Shown here: in pieces, positions 25,265 to 33,319 of the stretch
How positions within the stretch are numbered: position 1 is the first letter of the stretch
Layout: the number at the start of each line of letters is the position of its first letter
From: Mariniblastus sp.
GTDB lineage: Bacteria > Planctomycetota > Planctomycetia > Pirellulales > Pirellulaceae
Direction of reading: 5' to 3'
DNA: 64,000 bases
NCBI GenBank assembly: GCA_029251085.1
Contig: JAQXDZ010000023.1
Location: forward strand, 99,101-163,100
Position numbers and translations under genes: made by a program
The notes under the pieces: generated by a model
Told to the model about the DNA's origin: nothing
Seen by the model: only the letters and a program-made list of their open reading frames with translations
Database searches by the model: none

Positions 25265-26248
25265 TTACTGGCCCGACATGAGTGGCAACATCTCATTGAT
25301 CATCGTAAGCGCCGCCGGGCCAACGAGGATCACGAAGATTCCGGGGAAGATAAACAGCACCAACGGGAAAATCAATTTCACCGCGGTTTTGGCAGCTTTT
25401 TCTTCGGCAATTTGGCGTCTGCGGGTTCTCATGGCATCACTTTGAATTCGTAAGGCTTTTCCCACGCTAGTACCAAATTTATCAACTTGAATCATGACCG
25501 ATGCGAGGGTTTTTAAATCATCGACGCCATTTCTTCGTCCTAATTCCATCAAGACGATTTCGCGTGTCGATCCCATCTGTAGTTGGTGATTGCATAACTT
25601 GAATTCATTGGCGACGGTTGGATGCGTGAATATCATCTCGTCAGCAACTTTCCGGAGTGCCTGATCCATCCCGAGTCCGGCTTCCACACAAACGACCATC
25701 AAGTCCAATGCATCTGGAAGGCCAAGGAAAAGTTTTTGCTTCCTCTGAGCGCCGATAAATCGAAGAATCAACTCTGGGATTAGCATAAATCCGACAAGCG
25801 CGACCAGTGCGTAGATAAAACTGTAGGTGTTGATTCCGTTTGTGAAAAGTGCGACCCCTCCACCAAGGAAAAATCCGAACGCAGCCGAAACGACTTTCAG
25901 GGTGGAGAGGATTTGGGTTGCGTTTTCAGTTCGCCAACCAGCTTCGTCTAATTTTTGCTTTAGCTTGCCGGCTTCTTTTTCGTTTTTCGGCTGAAGAGCC
26001 TCAGCAATCTTTGGGCTTGCCTGCTCGAGTAATTTAGTGATGCCCTCTTTGGCGCCTCGACTACTTTTAACGATTTCAGGTTTGCCGAGGCTCCTGTTTT
26101 TCATCTGCTCGAGTCGAGATTCAGTTTTTGTTTTTCCGCTAAAGAAAATATCGGAGATGACCCAAAAACCAATTGCGATAGCGGCGAACGCTGCGAACGG
26201 GAGGATCGCGATAAAGTCAATTGCTGATATGAGGAATAAAATATTCAT
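25265..26248 (-). CDS. tadC: Tad pilus inner-membrane protein TadC (T2SSF domain)
   Basis: TadC pairs with TadB as the platform protein of the tight-adherence pilus. The 327-residue protein has N-terminal membrane helices, a cytoplasmic linker, a further helix pair near residues 115-160, and a T2SSF domain with LPDALDLMVVCVEAGLGMDQAL and SVMIQVDKFGTSVGKALR. It ends in two hydrophobic segments. This motif set is characteristic of the second of the two Tad platform proteins. The gene starts three bases after tadB stops, so translational coupling is likely. A terminator follows at 25104-25147. Confidence 0.9.
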   Translation of the reverse strand: MNILFLISAIDFIAILPFAAFAAIAIGFWVISDIFFSGKTKTESRLEQMKNRSLGKPEIVKSSRGAKEGITKLLEQASPKIAEALQPKNEKEAGKLKQKLDEAGWRTENATQILSTLKVVSAAFGFFLGGGVALFTNGINTYSFIYALVALVGFMLIPELILRFIGAQRKQKLFLGLPDALDLMVVCVEAGLGMDQALRKVADEMIFTHPTVANEFKLCNHQLQMGSTREIVLMELGRRNGVDDLKTLASVMIQVDKFGTSVGKALRIQSDAMRTRRRQIAEEKAAKTAVKLIFPLVLFIFPGIFVILVGPAALTMINEMLPLMSGQ

Positions 26249-26251
26249 GGG

Positions 26252-27217
26252 TTATACTTTAATGTCGATGATTTTTTTGATTGAAAATGCTCCGATGAAT
26301 TGGAGGATGAGTCCTCCCAGCAACATTTTTTGACCTAATGGATCTTCGAATAACATCATCACGTATTCGTAGTTGAGCTTCATCATGACGACAAAGAGAA
26401 CGGGCGGCATCGCTAACAAGACCACGCCTGAAATTCGACCTTCACCGGTCAACGCTTGGATTTGACCGCGAATTTTAAAACGTTCGCGAGTCAGGCTGGA
26501 GATTTTATCGAGGACTTCTGCGAGGTCACCACCTGTTTGCCGTTGAAGTACGACAGCGGTTACAAAAAACCTGAGATCTAGATTGGGAACTCGTTCCGAC
26601 ATCGCCCGCAGTGAGTCGTTGAGCGTCATTCCCAGGTTCTGTTGTTCGAAAGCGAGGTGGAATTCTGGCCCGAGCGGCTGATCGACTTGAGCTCCAACGA
26701 GTTGAATTCCTGACGGAAGGCTTTGTCCAGCTCGCAATGCTTGTGCCATGAGATCCAGCGCGGCCGGTAGCTGTTCGCCGAATTTATTTAGACGTCGTTT
26801 TCTAAGTAGTGAGATTGACCAGAATGGCAAGATTGCCGCAATTAGACTCGTGACCGGGGCGAATCCGATGGGTAAAAAAATGGCGGTTAGAATGCCTGTT
26901 CCGATGGTTGCACCGACGGTGATTCCGATAAAATTCCCGATGGTTAGATCAGTGCCTGTTTGACTTAGGAATTTTCTGAGGTTTAAGAATTTGTTTAGAA
27001 ATTCTTCGATCTTATCGGGAGCGTCGTCGAGAGGTGAGTTGAGGAGACTAGCAGGGGTCGCGACTCTCGTTTTTGAACCACGTCCTTTGTTTTGGGTTAA
27101 GCTCGCCAGGCGATCTTCGATATGATCCTGTTGATCATTCTGGAATAGCATCGAAGCAGCGAAAACCATTCCGCCGATTCCGACCGCAATCAACCCAAAT
27201 AGAATGTAAGTAAACAT
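26252..27217 (-). CDS. tadB: Tad pilus inner-membrane protein TadB (T2SSF domain)
   Basis: The 321-residue protein has the TadB layout: an N-terminal helix, a charged cytoplasmic stretch, two helices near residues 100-145, and a T2SSF domain with LPAALDLMAQALRAGQSLPSGIQ. FVTAVVLQRQTGGDLAEVLDKIS and two C-terminal helices follow. With TadC and the CpaF ATPase it drives assembly of Flp-type pili. It follows cpaF by about 90 bases and precedes tadC by three, all on the minus strand, so one operon is likely. Confidence 0.9.
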   Translation of the reverse strand: MFTYILFGLIAVGIGGMVFAASMLFQNDQQDHIEDRLASLTQNKGRGSKTRVATPASLLNSPLDDAPDKIEEFLNKFLNLRKFLSQTGTDLTIGNFIGITVGATIGTGILTAIFLPIGFAPVTSLIAAILPFWSISLLRKRRLNKFGEQLPAALDLMAQALRAGQSLPSGIQLVGAQVDQPLGPEFHLAFEQQNLGMTLNDSLRAMSERVPNLDLRFFVTAVVLQRQTGGDLAEVLDKISSLTRERFKIRGQIQALTGEGRISGVVLLAMPPVLFVVMMKLNYEYVMMLFEDPLGQKMLLGGLILQFIGAFSIKKIIDIKV

Positions 27218-27309
27218 AATTGAACTCTTGACGCTTAAATGCTCTGGTGGCTGCCGGAGGCTAGTGGGTTAATTGGTAAATTAATGTAAATCCAGGAATC
27301 GTGTTTGGT

Positions 27310-28608
27310 TTAGTCTTCCATCATGACGCGTTCACGGAAAATGCTGGCAGGTAGTTTAATTCCCATCGACTCAAGTTTGTCCATGCATTTTGGACGGACG
27401 CCAGTGCAAAGGAAGCGACCGCGGGTCCGTCCGTTTTCGTTGACGCCAGTCTTTTCGTATTTGAATATGTCCTGCATGACGATGGTGTCGTTTTCCATTC
27501 CGCAGATTTCGGTTATTTGAGTAACCTTTCGCGCACCACCTTGAAGTCGATTTGCCTGAATAATTAAATCAACAGCACTAGAAATTTGGTTACGCATGGC
27601 TTTTACGGGTAACTCAAAGCCAGACATCATGATCATGGTTTCCAGTCGTGAAATGCAATCTCTAGGCGAATTTGCGTGCGTCGTAGTGAGTGAACCTTCG
27701 TGACCGGTGTTCATGGCCTGAAGCATGTCCAGAGTTTCCGGGCCACGACACTCTCCAATAATGATTCTTTCGGGACGCATTCTTAAACAGTTTTTCACCA
27801 AGTCTGTTGCGGAGATTGCACCCTTGCCTTCAATATTTGGCGGACGGGTTTCGAGACGAACGACGTGATCCTGTTGAAGCTGAATTTCTGCAGCGTCTTC
27901 AATCGTCACGATCCGGTCTTCGTTCGAAATGAAGCTCGAAAGTGTATTGAGTAAGGTCGTTTTACCAGAACCGGTACCGCCAGAGATGATGATATTCAAG
28001 CGAGCCTTCATCGCGCCTTCGAGTAGCATTACCATCTCAGGTGTGAATGCCTGGAAGTTCAGAAGGTCTTCTAATTTAAGTGGGTTGGCACCGAAACGCC
28101 GAATAGACATAGCGGGGCCATCCAAAGCCAATGGCGGAATAATCGCGTTTACACGAGAACCGTCTTCGAGTCTGGCATCGACCATCGGGCAGGTTTCGTC
28201 GACGCGTCGGCCAACTTTAGACACGATTCTGTCGATGATCTGAAGCAAGTGCGCATTGTCACGGAATTCGACATTTGTCTTTTCCATTTGCCCGCTGCGC
28301 TCGGCATAGATGTTTTTTGGACCGTTAACGAGAATATCGCTAATCAATGGATCTTTTAGAAGCAACTCGAGTGGGCCAAGGCCAAAGGTTTCATCCAGAA
28401 CCTCTTCGACTAATCGATCTCGCTCGGTTCGATTAAGTAGATTATTTTCACCGTCGCATAAATGTTCGACGACGACGCGTATTTCGCGCCGCAAGACGTC
28501 GCCTTCCAGCTCCCCAACACGACTCAAGTCAAGTTTGCCAATCAACTTGCCATGAATTCGCTGTTTGAGTTGATCAAATTCGCTAATTTTTTGTTTGATG
28601 GTGGGCAT
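27310..28608 (-). CDS. cpaF: Tad pilus assembly ATPase CpaF/TadA
   Basis: This 432-residue secretion ATPase powers the Tad pilus. The N-terminal domain is followed by the GSPII_E core: Walker A IISGGTGSGKTTLLN near residue 210, the Asp box VTIEDAAEIQ, Walker B-like MRPERIIIGECRGPE, and the His box GHEGSLTTTHAN. These are hexameric cytoplasmic ATPases. It is first in the cpaF-tadB-tadC operon. No prepilin (flp), prepilin peptidase (cpaA), secretin (cpaC) or cpaE is in the window, so those parts must lie elsewhere. A palindrome at 28708-28726 is about 100 bases upstream of the start. Confidence 0.94.
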   Translation of the reverse strand: MPTIKQKISEFDQLKQRIHGKLIGKLDLSRVGELEGDVLRREIRVVVEHLCDGENNLLNRTERDRLVEEVLDETFGLGPLELLLKDPLISDILVNGPKNIYAERSGQMEKTNVEFRDNAHLLQIIDRIVSKVGRRVDETCPMVDARLEDGSRVNAIIPPLALDGPAMSIRRFGANPLKLEDLLNFQAFTPEMVMLLEGAMKARLNIIISGGTGSGKTTLLNTLSSFISNEDRIVTIEDAAEIQLQQDHVVRLETRPPNIEGKGAISATDLVKNCLRMRPERIIIGECRGPETLDMLQAMNTGHEGSLTTTHANSPRDCISRLETMIMMSGFELPVKAMRNQISSAVDLIIQANRLQGGARKVTQITEICGMENDTIVMQDIFKYEKTGVNENGRTRGRFLCTGVRPKCMDKLESMGIKLPASIFRERVMMED

Positions 28609-29020
28609 TTATGTCTAACCGAAAGCCATGGGGAATCGAGTTTTTTGTTGCTATCTAGCAGGCAATCAACGGCTTAATTTGATTAGAAAAACATAGGTTA
28701 CATTTTATGCAACATGGAACGTTGCAAAAAATAAACAGAGTTATCTGAACGCCCCAGTCGGCAAAGGGTGTCTAGGTGCGAAAATTGGTACATCCTGCAC
28801 GACCCAGAAATTTAGGTATGAAGCGCGGAATCGCTACAATTAAGTCAGCGGGACAGACGGGAAGCTTGGCTAACTGTGGCTGTGGTTTGCCCGTGGAGTG
28901 CTAGTGAGCAACCTGTGTTTCAAAAGCATGTGTGTTCCGCTGCGTTCGGAAATCTTTCGTCTGGCAGGGCTGAGCTGGAGATCTTGGTTGCTCGTGAAGG
29001 CAGTTCCAGAGATTCACTCA
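28609..29020. other. region upstream of the Tad operon
   Basis: This 412-base gap holds no supported gene. It includes AT-rich sequence near 28670-28740 with a palindrome (28708-28726) and a TAAAAT box on the minus strand that could be a -10 element. The rest shows nothing recognisable. Confidence 0.45.
28708..28726. promoter_or_regulatory. palindrome, candidate operator of the Tad operon
   Basis: TGCAAC at 28708-28713 and GTTGCA at 28721-28726 form an inverted repeat with a seven-base spacer. It sits about 100 bases before cpaF in AT-rich DNA, next to a TAAAAT box on the minus strand. Repressor binding is inferred only from position and symmetry. Confidence 0.35.
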
Positions 29021-29512
29021 TTATCCGGTCGCGGAGCGAGATAGCGCAGCGGTAAGGAATGAGTAGGCCATCGAGTAGATTTCCGGTTGAGTTGAGGCGC
29101 GCGGACCAGCAACATTCAGAATAACAATTTGGTGGTTTGTTCCCCAATCGATTAGCGATTTTAAGAGTTGAGTTGAATCAAAGATGGTGGCCCCCAGATC
29201 AAGGCAGAGGCAAGGCTGGTTGTGCGTGTGCGACAATCTTTGGGTCAACGCAGTCCCGCCCGAGATTTGATGAAGATATAAAATGAGAGTGCCACAGGAA
29301 TCGAGTACGTTTTTTTCGGTACGCTGTGCGTAATTCCTGGTGCTGGTTTCCTGTAGCTGGTAGATCGAAGCGAGGGTACCGTCTTCTGCTCGGCGACCTG
29401 CTGGGCACCATCCCCCGTGCGGCATCTCCAATTCGATCGCGACATCGAGTGCGGCCCGGTCGACCCCGGTTTGACCACCGGAAATGATCTTTTTAAATGG
29501 CCTTAGGGTCAT
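29021..29512 (-). CDS. SLOG-family putative molybdenum carrier-like protein
   Basis: The 163-residue protein begins with IISGGQTGVDRAALDVAIE and continues with HGGWCPAGRRAEDG, YQLQETSTRNYAQRTEKNV and SCGTLILY. This pattern defines the putative molybdenum carrier / YpsA-like branch of the SLOG superfamily, a Rossmann-like fold that binds nucleotide-type ligands. The molybdenum link is only a name carried by the family; no molybdopterin genes are nearby. It is cytoplasmic and appears alone, with the LysM gene about 75 bases upstream in the same direction. Complete at both ends; ATG 29512. Confidence 0.85.
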   Translation of the reverse strand: MTLRPFKKIISGGQTGVDRAALDVAIELEMPHGGWCPAGRRAEDGTLASIYQLQETSTRNYAQRTEKNVLDSCGTLILYLHQISGGTALTQRLSHTHNQPCLCLDLGATIFDSTQLLKSLIDWGTNHQIVILNVAGPRASTQPEIYSMAYSFLTAALSRSATG

Positions 29513-29588
29513 GACGCGATTTCCAATAAACCTGATCCTGTCATTCTATCAGGGTTAGAGGAGCACGCGAATCAACTGTTTTTTCTAT

Positions 29589-30932
29589 TCATCTAGGGAG
29601 AATGAGCTTTAGCCCACCGCGAAGTGGAGAGTCAGGTTGGACATCGCTACCTAGGGTATCCTGATTGAGCTGGTAAAGTTCAGCGAATCGCGACGCTTGG
29701 TTAAGCTTCTGTCGGGCAATCTCAAAAAGGGTTTCGCCCTTGGCAGTCACGTAATATGCGTTGATTCCTGCTGAGGGAGTTCCAGATGAGACGGGTTCTG
29801 TTTCTGAAGCTGACGGGCATTCCGCCGGCCATTGTCTTTCCAGTTCGCGCTTGGCTGGTGTGTTAAGTTCCAATCCTGCTACTAAGTTGTAATCGGGGTG
29901 ATTGGATTGGTTGTGACAAAACAAGGCGCGAAAGTAACGTCCGTCCTGATAAGTTTTTTCGGAAATTGACCAGTAGTTATCTCCCGTTTGGGTTGTGTAA
30001 ACTCCTAAAGAAGGTGACTCGTTGACGGGTTGTAAATCGTTAGCGAGATTGAGTTCAGGGGTAACAAAATTGGAAGGAGTCTGTTTGAACGCACTCAAAG
30101 ACTTGGGGGAATTAAACGAGATTTTTTCTTTCGAAGGATTTTTGGTTCGTCTTTCCGGAGTGGGGTCTTCAAATTGTGTGGGCGGAAGAAAGATCCTAGT
30201 TTTAGTTGGAGCTTGTGTTTTGGATTTTGGTGTTGGTGGAAATTGTTGAGTTGGCTGGATCGAGGGATTTATAAAGTTTGGTAGCCGTGGAGTATTCCCG
30301 GCAACGGAAACTGGTGCTTCAGGATTGCGAATATCTGAGGGCGTGGTTTCAAATTGAGCGTAAGCAACTTTTTCTTTTGCGTCAGCGGAACTTGGAGTTC
30401 TTGTCCCTAATTGGGAATCAATTGAGATGTGGGCCCCAATTTTTGGCTTTTTGAAATCGTCGTTTAATTTGGAAACGGCAAAGCCGTCTCGTTTCTTTTC
30501 CAAATCGCTGGGTTTAAATTTGGCGGGGGGAGCAACGAAGGGAGGCTGTTTTTTCTTGAATTCAAAGTTTGGTTTATCGGAATTCGTTTCTGGTGTTTTG
30601 GGAGACCGCGGCTTGAAGAATTGATTATCTTTCTCTGGCTCAATTTTTAAAGACCCTATTATCGTCCTGTCGTCGTTATGTGTTTGGGACGGTGTCGCTT
30701 GGTCGGATTGAGCGGTTCTTGGATTGGGTGATGATTCCGTGGGGGAAGGCGGAACAGCCTCTGTGTTAGCCAAACCGACCAGTTGTTTGAACGGAAGGAT
30801 TGGCTTTTGCCCCGTCATCCTTAAGGTGCCGACGTAGATGAGCGTCGCAAAAAGTAACGCAACTACCGAAAGGCCGATTTTGGCTTCACGGATTAACTGT
30901 TGGCTAGATTGTGGTTTAAATGGGTCGGCCAT
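29589..30932 (-). CDS. membrane-anchored LysM domain protein
   Basis: The 447-residue product has a short cytoplasmic start, one transmembrane helix (about residues 20-37), a long Pro/Ser/Thr/Lys-rich disordered linker (about 50-325), and two LysM-type repeats at the C-terminus. These begin near YTTQTGDNYWSISEKTY and YYVTAKGETLFEIARQ. LysM domains bind N-acetylglucosamine polymers, so this is probably a peptidoglycan- or wall-linked protein. It lies downstream of rsmH on the same strand after about 170 bases. In many bacteria the gene after rsmH is ftsL, another bitopic membrane protein, but no FtsL similarity is visible. Confidence 0.82.
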   Translation of the reverse strand: MADPFKPQSSQQLIREAKIGLSVVALLFATLIYVGTLRMTGQKPILPFKQLVGLANTEAVPPSPTESSPNPRTAQSDQATPSQTHNDDRTIIGSLKIEPEKDNQFFKPRSPKTPETNSDKPNFEFKKKQPPFVAPPAKFKPSDLEKKRDGFAVSKLNDDFKKPKIGAHISIDSQLGTRTPSSADAKEKVAYAQFETTPSDIRNPEAPVSVAGNTPRLPNFINPSIQPTQQFPPTPKSKTQAPTKTRIFLPPTQFEDPTPERRTKNPSKEKISFNSPKSLSAFKQTPSNFVTPELNLANDLQPVNESPSLGVYTTQTGDNYWSISEKTYQDGRYFRALFCHNQSNHPDYNLVAGLELNTPAKRELERQWPAECPSASETEPVSSGTPSAGINAYYVTAKGETLFEIARQKLNQASRFAELYQLNQDTLGSDVQPDSPLRGGLKLILPR

Positions 30933-31105
30933 TTGAATCCCATTGAACGAACGAAAGCATCGCAGGTTGCGAGACTATACAGAAAAGCCAATTGGGATGA
31001 AACGCAAGGAACAGCGTGTTTCGCATTAATTTAAGGATGAAAACCCAGGGGTGCTAGCGTTTCCTGCTGCTGGCTGAGCGATCAGAAACAACGGGGGCGG
31101 CGTAA

Positions 31106-31975
31106 TTATTTTTTTTGTGCCACGCGTAGTTTTGCGCTGCGGCTCCGCGGATTGCTCAGCAGTTCTTCTTCGCCTGCCATGATGGGTTTTCGAGAAATGA
31201 TTTCGAGTTGGTCATTTTGCTGAAGTGATTGTTTCACAATTCTGTCTTCCAGCGAGTGGAAGCTAATAATTGCAATTCGCCCGCCGGGCTTGAGAAGATC
31301 GGGAAGTCGATTGACCGCGACTTTCAACCATTTTAATTCTTCATTAACGGCAATTCGAAGTGCTTGAAATGTTTTCGTAGCGGGATCGATTGATTTCTTC
31401 TTTGTCCTCGGAATGCAAGAACGCACGATGCTCGCCAGTTGAGAGGCGGTCTCAATTTTATTGTCGTGTCTCAGTTTGACAATTTTTCGGGCAACTCGAC
31501 GGCTGAAACGTTCTTCACCGAACTCGTAGATTAAATTGGCAAGATGTTTCTCGCTTAAGCGATTTACTAATTTTGCTGCCGGTTCTCCTGCCATTTGATT
31601 AAATCGAAGGTCAAGTGGCCCGTCGCTGTGAAAGCTGAAACCACGCTCACGATCAGCAAGTTGGTCACTGGAGAGGCCGAGGTCAAGTAAGATGCCATCC
31701 ACTTGAGTAACATCGAACAATGAAAGTTGCTCGGGCATATCTGAGTAGTTGGCGGTAATCAAATGAGCATTCGCTGCAGAAATTCTTGTTCTCGTATCAG
31801 CGACGGCGATTGGGTCGCGGTCGAAACCGAATAAGGTTCCATCGGGTCCAATGAGTTCGAGAATAGCTTGAGCATGCCCGCCCCCGCCGAGGGTGCCATC
31901 TACGACGGTGCTTCCCGGTTGGGGGTTTAGTCCATCGATGACTTCCTGAGGTAAGACGGGTATATGAATTGTCAC
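31106..31975 (-). CDS. rsmH: 16S rRNA (cytosine(1402)-N4)-methyltransferase RsmH
   Basis: RsmH (MraW) methylates C1402 in the decoding centre of 16S rRNA. The 289-residue protein shows HIPVLPQEVIDGL, the SAM motif DGTLGGGGHAQAIL, FGFDRDPIA, GILLDLGLSSDQL, RGFSFHSDGPLDLRF and TFQALRIAVNEEL, then SFHSLEDRIVKQ. All are family hallmarks. The start is GTG at 31975. It is normally the second gene of the dcw cluster; here its neighbours are a GNAT-like gene upstream and a LysM gene downstream, with no mraZ, ftsL or ftsI. Confidence 0.95.
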   Translation of the reverse strand: MTIHIPVLPQEVIDGLNPQPGSTVVDGTLGGGGHAQAILELIGPDGTLFGFDRDPIAVADTRTRISAANAHLITANYSDMPEQLSLFDVTQVDGILLDLGLSSDQLADRERGFSFHSDGPLDLRFNQMAGEPAAKLVNRLSEKHLANLIYEFGEERFSRRVARKIVKLRHDNKIETASQLASIVRSCIPRTKKKSIDPATKTFQALRIAVNEELKWLKVAVNRLPDLLKPGGRIAIISFHSLEDRIVKQSLQQNDQLEIISRKPIMAGEEELLSNPRSRSAKLRVAQKK

Positions 31976-32171
31976 GGTGAACCCGTTTTAAATAAAGCGT
32001 TGCGAATGGGCGGCAAAAAATTCAATCCCGAGTTTAACCAAATCTAGGGACAAACTTAAGGTGTGCAAATTTTAAATCATTTCATGCAAGGAATGGAGAA
32101 AAACGCAGGCCGACTTGATTGCGAGCCCAGCTGCAACGAACAAATCGCTGCCAAGTCGAACCGGCTGGCGA

Positions 32172-33314
32172 TCAAATTGATTTTTCAAAAAGCTCGTAAG
32201 TGCGAGATTTAACCAGTGGTAAGGTGCGGCCGATTGCTCGAATCGACTTAAGGTTGGCTTCGTCGACCCAAGAGAATTCCCATTTCTTAAATGCAGCAAA
32301 GTTTTCAACCAGTTCCTGAATCAACAACATTGCAATTCCTTTTTTTCGGAATTGGTCGTCCACTCCAAGAGCGATCACTCTGCTGCAGGGTGTCTTTTTA
32401 ATGAGGCGTGGCATTTGCAACATTCGAACCCAATCAAATGGTCCTCTTGCCCGTTTCAATGCCCAGTTAATATCGGGGATCGTAACAATGTATCCAACAA
32501 GCTGGCCTTCCCAATAGGCGACGTGGATGGTGTCGTAGCGAATCACGCGGCGAAGATTCTTAATCATGAAGTTGAGTTCGTCAGCGGTAAGCGGGACGAA
32601 ACCCCACCCAAGTGATCTGACTGTGTTTCCAAGTTCATTAACGTCTCTCATCGTCTCATCAAAATTTTCAGCTGAAACTGTTCGGAGATCTAGGCTGGGA
32701 TATCGTGCGAGAATTTTTTGCTTGGCAGACTTTAGGTGAATCCATTTTTCACACTTGGTATCGGACTCATCAGAAATATATTTGAACGCGAAAAAGCGTT
32801 TGATGCTGGTTAGTCCAGCGGCCTGAAGTTGGTCTTCGTATCGTTGAAGTGTGTAGCCAGTCATGATCATTGGTGGCTCGTCGGCTCCGTCAACAAGAAC
32901 GCCAAAATCACTTTTCATGGAGGGATTGACCGGCCCGCGGATTGAGTTGCATCCGCGTTCGCGAAGCCAATCGGAAGCCGTCTCAATCAAGGCGTTTACA
33001 ATTTCTTGGTCGTCGATAGCTTCGAAGAATCCGAAGAACCCGACGCGATCATTGTGGTGTTCGTTGTGCAAGTCGTCTTTAATAGCGACAATGCGTCCGA
33101 CGATCTGACCATTGCGATAACAAACGAACATTTCACGCGAAGCGTGTTTGTAGAATGGGTGACGCTCAGTGTCTAGCTGGAGCTTTTCCATCGACTTAAG
33201 CGGAAACACGACAACCTTGTTGTCGCGGTATAGTTTTCGCCTTAGTTGATAGAAGTCACGCGCCTGAGCCGATGTCGAGACCGGTTGGATCGAGAGAGGA
33301 GCTGAGGCACTCAT
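32172..33314 (-). CDS. GNAT-like N-acyltransferase, ceramide-synthase-like candidate
   Basis: The 380-residue protein has two regions of GNAT character. The central signature IRGPVNPSMKSDFGVLVDGADEPP followed by MTGYTLQRYEDQLQAAGL is of the type GPxNxSxxxxxGLLVDGFDxPP. I associate it with a family found in Bacteroidetes and in alphaproteobacterial sphingolipid loci, where a GNAT-superfamily protein acts as bacterial ceramide synthase. A C-terminal acetyl-CoA-fold part includes ALGVDDQFRKKGIAMLLIQELV. It starts five bases after the alpha-oxoamine synthase gene stops, so coupled translation is likely. The inferred role is N-acylation of the synthase product. A generic acetyltransferase is the alternative. 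Confidence 0.65.
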   Translation of the reverse strand: MSASAPLSIQPVSTSAQARDFYQLRRKLYRDNKVVVFPLKSMEKLQLDTERHPFYKHASREMFVCYRNGQIVGRIVAIKDDLHNEHHNDRVGFFGFFEAIDDQEIVNALIETASDWLRERGCNSIRGPVNPSMKSDFGVLVDGADEPPMIMTGYTLQRYEDQLQAAGLTSIKRFFAFKYISDESDTKCEKWIHLKSAKQKILARYPSLDLRTVSAENFDETMRDVNELGNTVRSLGWGFVPLTADELNFMIKNLRRVIRYDTIHVAYWEGQLVGYIVTIPDINWALKRARGPFDWVRMLQMPRLIKKTPCSRVIALGVDDQFRKKGIAMLLIQELVENFAAFKKWEFSWVDEANLKSIRAIGRTLPLVKSRTYELFEKSI

Positions 33315-33319
33315 TCGAA

